From: Candidatus Kapaibacterium sp. | GTDB lineage: Bacteria > Bacteroidota > Ignavibacteria > Kapaibacteriales > UBA2268 | Length of the DNA stretch: 58,313 nt | Reading direction: 5' to 3' | Assembly (NCBI GenBank): GCA_937927515.1 | Contig: CALBDO010000007.1 | Location: 1-58,313 of the forward strand | Shown: one piece after another, positions 40,309-50,401 of the stretch | Layout: each line of letters starts with the position of its first letter | How positions within the stretch are numbered: position 1 is the first letter of the stretch | Translations under genes and position numbers: made by a program | Notes under the pieces: model-generated | What the model was told of the DNA's origin: nothing | The model's database searches: none | What the model saw: only the letters and a program-made list of their open reading frames with translations

Positions 40309-41319
40309 TTACAATGATTCGTCGATAATTCTTTGACATAATTCGGGGAATTCGATACCAATTGCCTTTGCTGCTTTAGGTACAAGCGATGTCTCGGTGA
40401 AACCCGGAATGGTATTGATTTCTAAAGCAAAAGGTTCAAAATCCTCGTTCAATCTAAAATCTACTCTTGCAAATCCACGACATCCAATGGCTCTGTAAGC
40501 TAAAAGTGCGGTGTTTTGGACAAACTCGCTAACGTCCTCGGGAAGTTCTGCTGGACATACGTACTCAGTTTTACCTGGAATATATTTGTGTTCAAAGTCG
40601 TAAAAGCCGCTTTGTGGTATAATTTCAACTATTGGTAAAGCTTGTTGTCCAATAATACCCACGGTTATTTCTCGTCCATCGATATAGTCCTCGACCAAGA
40701 TTAGGTTTGAATATTTTCCAGCATGGGCCAGAGCTGCTTTAATATTGTCCAAGTTCCCATCAAGTATTATTGAAGTTCCTACGGTGGAGCCTTGGTCATT
40801 GGGTTTGACAACCATTTTCTTCCCAAACTCTTTTCTGAGTTCTTCACATAGTTCAAAATTTTCAATTTCAGAGGATTGGACAATAGTCCAACGCGGTGTA
40901 GGAACTCCCGTGGCAGAAAAAATTATTTTAGATAAATTCTTATCCATACCGATTGCACTTGCTTTAGGCCCACTTCCAGAGTAGGGGATACCCTTGAGCT
41001 CTAAAAGAGTTTGGATTGTTCCATCTTCTCCAAATTTACCGTGGAGAGCAATGAAAGCAAAATCAATTGAATTTAAAACGTTATGATTCATCACTTCGAG
41101 GTACTTTTTCTGAGGATGCTCATCGAACTCAATTTCGGAGAAAAGTGGGAGCTTGTGTATCATATCTGGCGATGAAAAAATCCCTTCACTTCCAAGGGCT
41201 GGGTCGATTAAAATTACATTGTGATTTAATTCTTTTAGTGCTTTGAAAATTGCCGCTCCACTTCGAATTGAAATGTCCCTTTCCGTTGATAAACCCCCAA
41301 GAAAAACTGCTATGTTCAT
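40309..41319 (-). CDS. ddl: D-alanine-D-alanine ligase
   Basis: A 336-residue ATP-grasp ligase making the D-Ala-D-Ala end of peptidoglycan precursors. It opens [20 protein letters not shown] and contains ALHGKFGEDGTIQ, the ATP-grasp core (VVKPNDQGSTVGT, ILVEDYIDGREITVGI) and the metal-binding EINTIPGFTETSL. It is coupled to the upstream glycosylase by ATGA. Confidence 0.97.
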   Translation of the reverse strand: MNIAVFLGGLSTERDISIRSGAAIFKALKELNHNVILIDPALGSEGIFSSPDMIHKLPLFSEIEFDEHPQKKYLEVMNHNVLNSIDFAFIALHGKFGEDGTIQTLLELKGIPYSGSGPKASAIGMDKNLSKIIFSATGVPTPRWTIVQSSEIENFELCEELRKEFGKKMVVKPNDQGSTVGTSIILDGNLDNIKAALAHAGKYSNLILVEDYIDGREITVGIIGQQALPIVEIIPQSGFYDFEHKYIPGKTEYVCPAELPEDVSEFVQNTALLAYRAIGCRGFARVDFRLNEDFEPFALEINTIPGFTETSLVPKAAKAIGIEFPELCQRIIDESL

Positions 41320-42080
41320 TTCTTAATCCTTTTAACAACTTTTGGAAATTTATTTAATAAAAGATTAAAATCTTCAATAACCTCTCTTTGCAAATTTGGA
41401 TTGCGCAAAATTGCAGCAGGGTGGTAGGTAACTATCACAGGTATCTTATTTAAAGAAAGGATGCTACCACGTAATTCGCTCATCTTCTTCTTCATGTTGA
41501 ATAGTCCTTCTATTGCTGTGGCTCCAAGTGCTACAATAACCTTTGGATTAAGTATCTCAATTTGTTTGAGTAAGTAAGGCTTACACATTTCAATCTCTGA
41601 TGGTAAGGGTTTCCTGTTGTTTGGTGGTCTACATTTTAAAATATTGCAGATAAAAACATCATTCCTTTCAATACCCACTTCTTTTAGAAGCTTAGTAAGC
41701 AATTGACCAGCCCTTCCAACGAATGGTAGCCCTTGCAAGTCTTCGTCTGCTCCGGGTGCTTCGCCAATAAGCATAATATCTGCATATGGATTACCAGAAC
41801 CAAAAACAAACTTGGTCCTAGTCTTGCTAAGCTCGCATTTAGTACAACGATTAATTCTATTTTCTAATTCAGACAAGCTTGTGGAATTATACCAGTCGTC
41901 GTCAATTGAAAAAATATCAATCGAATGTGATATTGTGGGCTTGTATGAATTGCTTGTTTTATTTTCAGATGCAATGATGCTTTGTGTATTGATAGAGTAG
42001 CTGAAATTTAGCCACAAATTGTCACCATAAATTTCTTTATAAAAATTTAGAAAGTTTTCTATTTCATCGAATTTTACCAT
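41316..42080 (-). CDS. udg: Type 4 uracil-DNA glycosylase (Fe-S)
   Basis: A 254-residue DNA-repair enzyme removing uracil. The core starts with [11 protein letters not shown] (two Fe-S Cys), followed by [21 protein letters not shown]. The other two cluster Cys are in [10 protein letters not shown] and EIEMCKPY. The substrate motif is [11 protein letters not shown]. The first ~85 residues are an extra segment of unknown role, as in some longer members. The stop overlaps the ddl start by four bases. Confidence 0.93.
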   Translation of the reverse strand: MVKFDEIENFLNFYKEIYGDNLWLNFSYSINTQSIIASENKTSNSYKPTISHSIDIFSIDDDWYNSTSLSELENRINRCTKCELSKTRTKFVFGSGNPYADIMLIGEAPGADEDLQGLPFVGRAGQLLTKLLKEVGIERNDVFICNILKCRPPNNRKPLPSEIEMCKPYLLKQIEILNPKVIVALGATAIEGLFNMKKKMSELRGSILSLNKIPVIVTYHPAAILRNPNLQREVIEDFNLLLNKFPKVVKRIKK

Positions 42081-42146
42081 AAAACTAAATTAACTGTTTT
42101 GTCATTATATTTTATCTTGGAAAAAACAACACTTCAATCAAATAAA

Positions 42147-42173
42147 GTGGACAAAGGAAAGTCCTTTGTCCAC
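42147..42173 (-). terminator. Terminator of the sdhCAB operon
   Basis: GTGGACAAAGGA at 42147-42158 pairs perfectly over 12 bases with TCCTTTGTCCAC at 42162-42173 around a three-base loop. On the minus strand it is followed by TTTATTTG. It lies 35 bases after the sdhB stop. Confidence 0.88.
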
Positions 42174-42207
42174 GTCGAAGAAAATAAACATTTATAGTCT
42201 GAGTATT

Positions 42208-42984
42208 TTAAGCCAATTGGTTTCTAATAAGTTCTGATTTTTCGTCCGAAAAAGATGCTTTTAAGTAATCACGGTTCATCAGTGCTATAAATTTAACGGA
42301 AATTTGTTTTGGACAAGCTGCTTCACATTCGTAATAGTTGCTACAATTGCCAAAGCCATCCTTTTGCATTTGTTCGACCATTTTTAAAACTCTAAGCTTT
42401 CTCTCCGGTTGTCCTTGTGGTAAATAAGCAAAATGACTAACCTTTGCAGCGACGAAGAGCATTGCAGCGCCATTCGGGCAAGCTGCGACGCAAGCACCAC
42501 AGCCAATGCATTGTGCAGCATCCATTGCAGTGTCTGCATTTTTCTTTGGCACGAGAATGGAATTTGCCTCTGGTGCCTGGCCAGTATTGACGCTAATGAA
42601 ACCACCAGCCTGTATTATTCTATCGAAAGCTGAACGGTCGACAATAAGGTCCTTTATGACAGGAAAAGCTCGTGCACGGAAAGGTTCTATCCAAATCTCA
42701 TCACCATCTTTGAATTTTCTCATATGAAGCTGGCAAGTTGTTGTTCCTTTCTCCGGGCCATGAGGAATTCCATTGATAGTTAACGAGCAGGCTCCACAAA
42801 TACCTTCTCGGCAGTCATGGTCGAATGCCACTGGTTCTTTTCCTTCGAGAATTAGTCTTTCGTTCAATACGTCGAGCATTTCTAAGAAGGACATATCTTC
42901 GATAACATTATCCATGATATAAGTCTCGAAATGTCCTTTTGCGTTCGTATTTTTCTGTCGCCAGATATGCAATGTAAGTTTCAT
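42208..42984 (-). CDS. sdhB: Succinate dehydrogenase/fumarate reductase iron-sulfur subunit
   Basis: A 258-residue electron-transfer subunit of complex II. The [2Fe-2S] site is [15 protein letters not shown] with a later Cys in TTCQLHM. The 4Fe and 3Fe sites use [16 protein letters not shown] and [13 protein letters not shown]. This belongs to the Bacteroidota-type (B-type) family. Its start overlaps the sdhA stop as TAATG. It ends the sdhCAB operon before a terminator. Confidence 0.96.
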   Translation of the reverse strand: MKLTLHIWRQKNTNAKGHFETYIMDNVIEDMSFLEMLDVLNERLILEGKEPVAFDHDCREGICGACSLTINGIPHGPEKGTTTCQLHMRKFKDGDEIWIEPFRARAFPVIKDLIVDRSAFDRIIQAGGFISVNTGQAPEANSILVPKKNADTAMDAAQCIGCGACVAACPNGAAMLFVAAKVSHFAYLPQGQPERKLRVLKMVEQMQKDGFGNCSNYYECEAACPKQISVKFIALMNRDYLKASFSDEKSELIRNQLA

Positions 42985-44897
42985 TATTTATAACTCCTTA
43001 CAGTTAGTGGCACATACTCGAAAACAAGTGGTTCTACATGTCGAATGGGTTTATTTCCAATGCCAGTGTATTCCCAGGCTGCAACATGGCAGAAGTTTTC
43101 GTCATCTCTTTTGGCTTCTCCATCAGGGTACTGATGTTCCTCACGGAAGTGTCCTCCGCAAGACTCATTTCTTTCAAGAGCATCCCATAGCATGAGTTCA
43201 GCGAATTCAAGAAAATCTGCTACTCTTAAAGCTTTTTCAAGTACAATATTTAAGTCTCCTTCCTCTCCAACAATTGTTAGGTTGCTCCAAAATTCATCAC
43301 GTAATTTTGGCACAAGTTCTAATGCTTTCTTTAAACCCTCCTCGTTTCTAGACATCCCACAGTAATTCCACATTATTTTTCCTAATTCCCTATGGAATTG
43401 GGTTGGAGTCTTTTTTCCATTTATCGACATCAATTTTTTAATTCGTTCTTGAACTTCTTGTACGCACTTTTTAACTTCTGGATGGTCGGTGGTAACTTTT
43501 TCTAATTTTGTCGTGGCAAAGTAGTGTCCAATTGTATAAGGTAAAATAAAGTACCCGTCAGCAAGGCCTTGCATCAATGCGCTCGCACCTAATCGATTGG
43601 CACCATGGTCGGAGAAATTAGCCTCTCCAATTACATGTAATCCAGGTATGTTGCTCATTAAATTGTAATCAACCCAAAGGCCACCCATAGTGTAGTGTGG
43701 TGCAGGATAAATCATCATTGGGGTTTCGTAAGGATTGTCTCCAGTTATTCTTTCATACATTTCAAATAAGTTTCCATAACGTTCTTCGATTACTTTTTTC
43801 CCAAGTCGTTTAATTGCATCAGAAAAGTCCAAATAGACACCATTTCCAGTAGGTCCGACGCCGCGACCTTCGTCGCATACTCTCTTCGCTGCGCGCGAGG
43901 CTATGTCCCTGGGAGCTAGGTTCCCATAGCTTGGATACATTCTCTCTAAATAGTAATCTCTGTCTTCTTCTGGTATTTCGGTTGGTTTTCTTTTGTCCCC
44001 TGGGTTTTTTGGCACCCAAACACGGCCGTCGTTTCTCAATGATTCACTCATTAATGTTAGCTTAGATTGATGTTCTCCACTCTGTGGTATGCAAGTAGGA
44101 TGGATTTGAGTAAAGCATGGGTTTGCAAAAAAAGCACCACGCTTGTATGCTCGATAAGTAGCGGTTACGTTGCAGGCTTGTGCATTTGTTGATAGATAAA
44201 ATACATTTGAATATCCTCCAGTGGCTAATACAACTGCATCAGCGACATAAGATTCTATCTTACCAGTTAACAAATTTCGAGTAACAACACCTCTTGCAAT
44301 TCCGTTTATTACAATTAAATCGAGCATTTCGGTTTTTGTGTGTAAGACGATTTTATTCAAACCCACTTGTCGCATCATAGCAGAATAAGCACCAAGGAGA
44401 AGTTGCTGACCAGTTTGACCTCTTGCGTAAAAAGTTCTGGATAATTGAGCTCCACCAAAAGAGCGATTTGCAAGATATCCGCTATACTCCCGGGCAAAAG
44501 GAACACCTTGAGCCACGCATTGGTCAATAATGTTATTGCTCACTTGAGCCAATCTATAAACATTTGATTCACGAGCGCGGAAGTCGCCGCCTTTTACAGT
44601 GTCGTAAAATAGTCGCCAGATGCTATCTCCATCATTCGGGTAATTCTTAGCAGCATTTATCCCGCCTTGGGCAGCAATGCTATGAGCTCTTCTTGGACTA
44701 TCGTGGTAGGTAAAAACTTCTACTTGGTACCCTAATTCGGCAAGAGAGGCAGCAGCAGATGCACCGGCCAATCCCGTACCCACAATGATTATTTTATATT
44801 TGCGTTTGTTTGCTGGACTCACTAATTTCATTTCGAAGCGGTGCTTGTCCCATTTTTCAGTTATTGGTCCAGTAGGAACTTTTCCGTCTAGAATCAT
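42984..44897 (-). CDS. sdhA: Succinate dehydrogenase/fumarate reductase flavoprotein subunit
   Basis: A 637-residue FAD subunit oxidising succinate to fumarate, or the reverse. N-terminal dinucleotide motif [23 protein letters not shown] attachment His in [13 protein letters not shown] context; substrate-site segments [15 protein letters not shown] and [14 protein letters not shown]-terminal [27 protein letters not shown] precedes the start, which overlaps the sdhC stop by four bases. Confidence 0.97.
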   Translation of the reverse strand: MILDGKVPTGPITEKWDKHRFEMKLVSPANKRKYKIIIVGTGLAGASAAASLAELGYQVEVFTYHDSPRRAHSIAAQGGINAAKNYPNDGDSIWRLFYDTVKGGDFRARESNVYRLAQVSNNIIDQCVAQGVPFAREYSGYLANRSFGGAQLSRTFYARGQTGQQLLLGAYSAMMRQVGLNKIVLHTKTEMLDLIVINGIARGVVTRNLLTGKIESYVADAVVLATGGYSNVFYLSTNAQACNVTATYRAYKRGAFFANPCFTQIHPTCIPQSGEHQSKLTLMSESLRNDGRVWVPKNPGDKRKPTEIPEEDRDYYLERMYPSYGNLAPRDIASRAAKRVCDEGRGVGPTGNGVYLDFSDAIKRLGKKVIEERYGNLFEMYERITGDNPYETPMMIYPAPHYTMGGLWVDYNLMSNIPGLHVIGEANFSDHGANRLGASALMQGLADGYFILPYTIGHYFATTKLEKVTTDHPEVKKCVQEVQERIKKLMSINGKKTPTQFHRELGKIMWNYCGMSRNEEGLKKALELVPKLRDEFWSNLTIVGEEGDLNIVLEKALRVADFLEFAELMLWDALERNESCGGHFREEHQYPDGEAKRDDENFCHVAAWEYTGIGNKPIRHVEPLVFEYVPLTVRSYK

Positions 44898-45607
44898 ATC
44901 TCACCTCCAATAAAACCTAACAAAACAGAAATGGGGATTGAAACAAGGCAAAGTACTATAATTATAGCTAATGTTGTACTACATTTCTGAATAGTAGGAA
45001 AGTAATGCTTTTGATTATATCCTAATGTTTGAAACATACTTTGTATGGCGTGGTCAAGGTGAAAACCAACCAAAATTACCCCTACGATATAAACAATTGA
45101 TATTAAAGGATTTTGAAATCCAAGTACAACCATTCGGTATACATCAAATCTTTCGATAATTATAGAACTAACAGCATTGTGGGGTTGGTAAAATTCGGGA
45201 TAGTAGTGTTGTGGATTTGTAGTACGAAAAGTAAAATGCAATAGGTGGTAGACTACAAAGGACAGGATCATTATACCGGTCCATATCATTGTTCGTGAAG
45301 ATAATTTCGCTTTGAGGTAGTTTTTGACTGCATATTTGCTCGGCTTTGCAGCCAAGTTTTCAAATTTTAGTTTGATTGAAGTAATTATGTGAAGTATTGC
45401 TGAAAGAATTAAGACGGCTCGAATAATCCATAGGATTGGGCCTAGACTATGCAGAAAAGCAGAGTAAGAATTTAATGAATCTTTGCCAATGAAAATTAAC
45501 ATATTGCCTGCTGTATGGACAATTACGTAGAGCACTAATACCGCACCAGTAATTGCCATTACTACTTTGCTTAAGATTGTTGAGCGAAGATAACCAAATA
45601 AACTCAT
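44894..45607 (-). CDS. sdhC: Succinate dehydrogenase cytochrome b558 subunit
   Basis: A 237-residue membrane anchor with five hydrophobic helices and two-heme type His ligands ([45 protein letters not shown]). A single large anchor with no separate SdhD is the B-type arrangement. It passes electrons between SdhB and menaquinone. I use the ATG at 45607, preceded by GAGGCGAT; an ATG at 45640 would add 11 residues. The operon promoter should lie in the 136 bases before it. Confidence 0.94.
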   Translation of the reverse strand: MSLFGYLRSTILSKVVMAITGAVLVLYVIVHTAGNMLIFIGKDSLNSYSAFLHSLGPILWIIRAVLILSAILHIITSIKLKFENLAAKPSKYAVKNYLKAKLSSRTMIWTGIMILSFVVYHLLHFTFRTTNPQHYYPEFYQPHNAVSSIIIERFDVYRMVVLGFQNPLISIVYIVGVILVGFHLDHAIQSMFQTLGYNQKHYFPTIQKCSTTLAIIIVLCLVSIPISVLLGFIGGEI

Positions 45608-45743
45608 ATCGCCTCGTTGTATTGTTCTACAATAATCCAAAATTCATCTTTAAATTTTCTAATTTAAATAAAAATGCTGAAAAAAAATTATCAAACTGGC
45701 TCAAATGTATTTATTCAAACTGTATTTTGACTTTTGTGTTTGG

Positions 45744-47894
45744 TTATGTTGTATTAATAAATTGAACTGTCAAATTTTTTTGCTTTTCATTTATTTCTTT
45801 TTCTAAGCTTTCTATTTCTTTCAATGTTAGTGACAATTCATTTTCGAACTGTTTAAAGGCGTTTTTGTATTCATTCAAGCAATCTTTAAGTTCTTGAATT
45901 TTCTCTTCCTCCTCTCGCAGGTAAATTTCAGCCCGTTCCATAGCTTCTTTTTTTTCCCTCGAAGCAAAGGTATCAATTATAAAGTAAATTAAAATACCAA
46001 ATAGTAATATTGAGAGAATTTTTAATGCAGTACCTAGTCCTTTGATTGATTCAATGTTGATTGACTCTCCAAAAAATAACAAAATATTGTTCCCAGCAAG
46101 GAAAATGGATATTGACACGAAAGTTAGCAAAATGAAAGGCAACCAGATATATTTTTTATTTGTTTTGTATTTTCTCGAGTGTAGCTCAATCAAGTAATTC
46201 TCGCTCGAAACTATACTCTTTTGAATCTCTTGTATTTCCAGACTGATTTTTGTTTTAATAAAATTAATCTTTTTAATTTTTTCTTGCTTTTGGTTTTTTG
46301 CCTCTTCAAGCTGTGCAATTTCTTTTTTATTTTTTTGAGCTATATTTGTCACTACTTCCTTAATAAACTTGTTTTTATCCTCGAAGCGCTCGTTGTCAAC
46401 AATTTTATTAAGCTCTAAAAGGTTATTCCTTAAATCCTCTGGCAGACTGTATTTCTCATTGTTGCGGTTAAAAAGGGTTGATTTAGCTTCGACAAATTTC
46501 TCGATTTTTGGGTAATCCTCTTGAAATATGTTTCGAAGTGTTTCGCCTAATGTGAATTCGTTGAAATACGCTAGATTTCTAAGAATTTTTCTCTCTTCTT
46601 TGTTTAAAGTTTTGAAAATTTCGATATTCTTCTTGAAAATTGAAAAAATTTTACGGTAATTCTCGTATGTTGCTTCATTAAATTCTTTTAGGTAATTTGT
46701 TAGGTAATATTTGTAGCTATCTCTTATTTGGTAAGCATCCAGAAGGTATTTATTCGGTACGCAAAGTTCACTGTTACTAGTGAAGTATTTGCAAATTTTT
46801 TCGTAAAATGGGTAATTTTCAGTAATACTTCGAATAGTCTCTTCTGTGAAAAAATCAGCTACGGAAATTAACTTAAATGTTTCTTGCAACCGTGGATTGA
46901 TTTTTTCCATAATCTTTTCGTAAATGGACCCAAAGAACTCTTTTCGTACCTTCTCCGTTGTATCAAAGTTATAATTTTTGTTTAGTTTGTCTATTGCAAA
47001 TGGGATTCCAAAGGTCTGATTGAGAATTTTATCCGGTGAAATTTTACAATTAATTTGTTCAAGATATTCACTAATATTCTCAGTGTTGAAAGGTTCTATT
47101 CGGATAGTTTCTATTTTATCCTCGGGTTCGGCGCTCAAAAGCTTCCTTAAAGTAAAATTGTAACGAGAAATTAAAATAAACTTAATCTGTATGAAATCGT
47201 TGGCTTTTTTGTTCTTAAGACCATCAATAATCTCGTAGGACTCAAATTCACCGAAGCTTTTGAAAACAATATATCTGTAAAGATGATTCAAAATCCAATT
47301 GTCTATTGTGCTTGCAGCTCGCTCGTAGTTATCAAAAATGAATACAACTTGTAGTTTTTCCTTCAGGTTATTATGATGTAGAATTTGTAGTAGTGAGTAT
47401 ATAATCGCTTCTGAGAGAACATCAAAAAATTTCAACAAAACTCTTTTGTCAATTTTCTTTGTAACAGTTTGATTTATTTCCTCACCGAAATTAACAATTG
47501 AATGTAAGGGGTTTACACCGAGGTAGTCGGTTTCGTAATAGTCGTAGAATTTATAGGCTGAATAAAAAGCTTTGGCAAGTTGTTCATTCCCATTGGTTAG
47601 AATGTCAATCATACTATTGTACTTGTTGATGAAAAAATTTAACTCGTCTTTCAAAAAAATTAATCCTTTTAAATTCGAGATAAGGCTAATATAATTTGAT
47701 AATTGATTTAAATGATTACAGGTACCTAAGTCAAATTTAATGAATAAAGTTTTGCTGTTCAAAGATACTAATTGCTCTATTGCTTTATTGATACAATAAC
47801 TTTTGCCCGCACCAAATGTGCCACCGATGAAAAGAAAAGGCTTGGTGAAATTTAATGTAGAGTTTTGAATCTGTTCTAAGAGCTTACTTGTCAT
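45744..47894 (-). CDS. Membrane-anchored STAND/KAP-like P-loop ATPase
   Basis: A 716-residue protein I cannot assign to a named family. Residues 18-40 hold Walker A (FIGGTFGAGKSYCINKAI). Walker B is probably VVFIFDNYERA near residue 195, followed by FILISRYNF as a sensor-like strand. A helical region follows (about 330-520), then a coiled coil (about 520-570), two membrane helices (about 580-602 and 620-642) with a short loop between, and a second coiled coil to the end. So the ATPase faces the cytoplasm. It is the last gene of the six-gene operon, ATGA-coupled to the RsbW-like gene, which suggests it acts with that kinase. Family naming is inference. Confidence 0.7.
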   Translation of the reverse strand: MTSKLLEQIQNSTLNFTKPFLFIGGTFGAGKSYCINKAIEQLVSLNSKTLFIKFDLGTCNHLNQLSNYISLISNLKGLIFLKDELNFFINKYNSMIDILTNGNEQLAKAFYSAYKFYDYYETDYLGVNPLHSIVNFGEEINQTVTKKIDKRVLLKFFDVLSEAIIYSLLQILHHNNLKEKLQVVFIFDNYERAASTIDNWILNHLYRYIVFKSFGEFESYEIIDGLKNKKANDFIQIKFILISRYNFTLRKLLSAEPEDKIETIRIEPFNTENISEYLEQINCKISPDKILNQTFGIPFAIDKLNKNYNFDTTEKVRKEFFGSIYEKIMEKINPRLQETFKLISVADFFTEETIRSITENYPFYEKICKYFTSNSELCVPNKYLLDAYQIRDSYKYYLTNYLKEFNEATYENYRKIFSIFKKNIEIFKTLNKEERKILRNLAYFNEFTLGETLRNIFQEDYPKIEKFVEAKSTLFNRNNEKYSLPEDLRNNLLELNKIVDNERFEDKNKFIKEVVTNIAQKNKKEIAQLEEAKNQKQEKIKKINFIKTKISLEIQEIQKSIVSSENYLIELHSRKYKTNKKYIWLPFILLTFVSISIFLAGNNILLFFGESINIESIKGLGTALKILSILLFGILIYFIIDTFASREKKEAMERAEIYLREEEEKIQELKDCLNEYKNAFKQFENELSLTLKEIESLEKEINEKQKNLTVQFINTT

Positions 47895-48319
47895 ATCTTT
47901 TTAATATTAAATTCCATACTTATGATGGTTCCATACCGACTTGTGGTAATTGATGTTTTGTCAGAAAGTTCTTTAATGATAAAGATACCACGACCACGCT
48001 CTTTGAGAATATTTTCTGGAGTTCGAGGGTCTTCGAGTGTGGAAGGGTCGAACCCTTCGCCCTCGTCAGCAACGGATACAATAATTTTATTTGGCTCGGC
48101 GATAACTTTAAAAACTACCTTTTTGTTTGGGTTATATCGATTGCCGTGCTGAATTGCATTTATTACCGCTTCTGTTGAAGCTACAAGAATGTTGTGGAAT
48201 TTATTGCTGTCGAAAGGAATTTTCTTTTGTATAGATTTAAGAAGATTTTCAATCTCTGAAATTACTTTTTTATCAGATGAGAATTTTTTTTCTACTTCTA
48301 TTTTTACACCTTCGCTCAT
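47891..48319 (-). CDS. RsbW-like serine kinase (HATPase_c)
   Basis: A 142-residue GHKL ATP-binding protein of the anti-sigma-factor/serine-kinase type. The N box is STEAVINAIQHGNR, the G1 box VADEGEGFDP and the G2 box ERGRGIFIIKELSDK. There is no sensor or His domain. Such kinases phosphorylate RsbV-like antagonists and often hold a sigma factor, but neither a sigma factor nor an RsbV/RsbU partner is in the window. The ATG at 48319 overlaps the previous stop (TGATG), and the stop overlaps the ATPase start (ATGA). Confidence 0.88.
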   Translation of the reverse strand: MSEGVKIEVEKKFSSDKKVISEIENLLKSIQKKIPFDSNKFHNILVASTEAVINAIQHGNRYNPNKKVVFKVIAEPNKIIVSVADEGEGFDPSTLEDPRTPENILKERGRGIFIIKELSDKTSITTSRYGTIISMEFNIKKI

Positions 48320-50208
48320 CACAGGTTTACCCTTGTGGTTATCGTCAAATTTGGATTTTCTCCCACAATTTTATAATTCCAAAATTTTAGTTCGTACCAA
48401 CCTTGCAAAAATATCATATTATTATTTCCTAAAAAAAACTTTATTTCAACTTCGGGCGAATAGGAATAGTAAAAATAGTTTTCTCTGAGAAGGTTTTTAT
48501 TTAATGGTGTTTGTTTGATATTATACAACCTGGCTCCAATACTATACAGTATTTTTTTTGAGTAAGTTAGATTTAACATTGTTTTGAGGAAAATTTCTTT
48601 TATTTCCATTTCTTTAGTCATTGCAAATTCTCTCCAAAAAAGATTGCCTCTTTCGGAATATTTATAAATAAAAGTGTTCGATAATGTTAAAAACTTAGAA
48701 AGCTTAATTTCGAGGGAGTCTCTATATGTAAACTGGCGAAAGGCGTAACTTTTAACGTTGTTACCGATTATTTCAAAATCGTAAACCAAATAGTTAGAAA
48801 AAATTTCGAAGTTCGGTTTCCATATGAAATAATTAGTTTTATATATAGAGCTTGTACTAAGCTTGATAGCTCTGTTCCAGTTATTTAGAGAACTTTTCGA
48901 AGCTTTCAAGAAAACAAGGTGGTTTAGTTGTAAATCGAAAGTTATTCCTAATGTATAATACTCGGAAAACTTTTGTTTGGTGGAAAGCGATGTTAGGAAG
49001 GAAAATTCATCTCTATCGTCATCGTTTAGCGGTGATGGGGTATCGTATCTTAGTATACTAATGTTGCCTTTAAGGGAGGTAAAGTTATCCTTGAAAGGGA
49101 GATTTAAAATGTAATACGCATTTAAACGGGTTTGATAATTGTTCTTTTGTATTTCAGTTAATGAAAGTTGTGAGAAATTTTGATGGTCCAGCTCAAATCT
49201 TTTATCGAGATTATTTTCTTCGGTACGAAAATAATAGTTTAAACCAATTTTAGGTTCAAAGAATTTTGTAGTTGAGAGGATTTCAAAATTTAAGTTAATC
49301 CATTGTTCAGAAAGAATTCTTTCTGTTGCAGAAACTGGGCTTGTTGGGTCGAAAATATTGTAATATCGTTTAATTTGATAGAAGACCATTTGTCCACTAA
49401 AGTTTAAGGTGGTCTTTGAAAATAAATTGTAGTTTAAGTTAAATGATGGTGCAATTTTGTCTTCTTTCCTCGTCTCGAAGAAATTTGTTAGGTACACTGG
49501 AAATACGATATAATCTCGTTTCAAATTATTGTATACAAAAGCGATAGAAAGAGCATTGTCCCCCTCGAAAGAGCCAAAAATATTGCTATATAAGGTAAAA
49601 TTCGAGTTTGTTCTTCCATCTTTTAATTTCACATTTTCATATCCAAGGTAAGAAGTTAGATTGACCTCGGTTAAGCTAAGGTTTTTAATTGAAGTTTCAA
49701 GGAATAATCTGGGTCCATTTTGAACAATAGAAACTTGCTTATTTTTTTCAAAGCCATAAGATAGAGTCGACTCGATGTTTTTCGGAAAAATTAGCTTTAC
49801 TCCAATATTAGAATTCAACTTTTCAGCTTGGTTCAAACCAATTTGTTTTGAATCAGAATTCAAAAGATAATTTGTTTGGAAAAAAATATTTATTCCTTTG
49901 AGAAAGCTTTGTGTTATTGAAACATTTAAATTCTCTGCGTCTTTGCTCGAGAATTCGTTTGCTTTAATTTTAGTACCCTCGTACTCATTTTCGACTTTAA
50001 TATTTGTCTGATAGAAACTCTTTTCAAATTGTAAGGAATTTACCAGTCTGTAAATGTTAAATTGCTTATCGAAGATTTGATGAAAGAAATTACCTTGCCT
50101 TAAAGTGTCTTGAATTTTATTTATAAAAGTTTGGGGGTATACCTTCATACTAACAAAAATATATAGAATTACTACGTGGTGAATAAATTTATCTTTAATT
50201 ATTTTCAC
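48319..50208 (-). CDS. Predicted outer-membrane beta-barrel protein
   Basis: A 629-residue protein I do not recognise by name. The GTG start gives a hydrophobic leader (HHVVILYIFVSMKVYPQ). The rest is a long series of strands with alternating residues and aromatic ends, such as NSNFTLYSNIFGSFEG and IGLNYYFRTEENN, ending LTITTRVNL. That is typical of large outer-membrane barrels without a plug domain motif. It starts 14 bases inside the FlbD-like gene and stops at TGATG before the kinase, so it is made together with cytoplasmic signalling proteins, which is unusual. Confidence 0.7.
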   Translation of the reverse strand: MKIIKDKFIHHVVILYIFVSMKVYPQTFINKIQDTLRQGNFFHQIFDKQFNIYRLVNSLQFEKSFYQTNIKVENEYEGTKIKANEFSSKDAENLNVSITQSFLKGINIFFQTNYLLNSDSKQIGLNQAEKLNSNIGVKLIFPKNIESTLSYGFEKNKQVSIVQNGPRLFLETSIKNLSLTEVNLTSYLGYENVKLKDGRTNSNFTLYSNIFGSFEGDNALSIAFVYNNLKRDYIVFPVYLTNFFETRKEDKIAPSFNLNYNLFSKTTLNFSGQMVFYQIKRYYNIFDPTSPVSATERILSEQWINLNFEILSTTKFFEPKIGLNYYFRTEENNLDKRFELDHQNFSQLSLTEIQKNNYQTRLNAYYILNLPFKDNFTSLKGNISILRYDTPSPLNDDDRDEFSFLTSLSTKQKFSEYYTLGITFDLQLNHLVFLKASKSSLNNWNRAIKLSTSSIYKTNYFIWKPNFEIFSNYLVYDFEIIGNNVKSYAFRQFTYRDSLEIKLSKFLTLSNTFIYKYSERGNLFWREFAMTKEMEIKEIFLKTMLNLTYSKKILYSIGARLYNIKQTPLNKNLLRENYFYYSYSPEVEIKFFLGNNNMIFLQGWYELKFWNYKIVGENPNLTITTRVNL

Positions 50209-50401
50209 CTTCAGCGGGTGGGTGGTGGAACTTCTTTTTGTATTCGACCACTAGTTGAGTTATTTCTTCGTAAGTTTCCTTAACTAAATATTTTTTCCCA
50301 CTTTTTAATGATATTACAGAGTGGGGGCCAATTTCTATTGTTTCAATCTCTTCAGCATTGATAACAATTTTCTGCCCATCTATTTTGGTTACCAAAATCA
50401 T
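50195..50401 (-). CDS. FlbD/SwrD-like small protein
   Basis: A 68-residue protein: MILVTKIDGQKIVINAEEIE, then SVISLKSGKKYLVKETYEEI. This matches the FlbD/SwrD family (start V-T-x-x-[DN]-G, then I-x-L-x-[ST]-G-K-K-Y-x-V-K-E), usually found in flagellar operons of spirochaetes and Firmicutes, where SwrD raises motor power. No flagellar gene is present here. A proline tail (HHPPAEGENN) is added. It is ATGA-coupled to the regulator upstream and overlaps the barrel gene downstream. Confidence 0.8.
   Translation of the reverse strand: MILVTKIDGQKIVINAEEIETIEIGPHSVISLKSGKKYLVKETYEEITQLVVEYKKKFHHPPAEGENN

Noticed and set aside
46221-46418. Phe-rich 65-residue plus-strand frame that looks like a membrane protein
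   Set aside because: It is the antisense of Lys/Glu-rich coiled-coil codons of the ATPase gene, which always gives Phe/Leu-rich frames.
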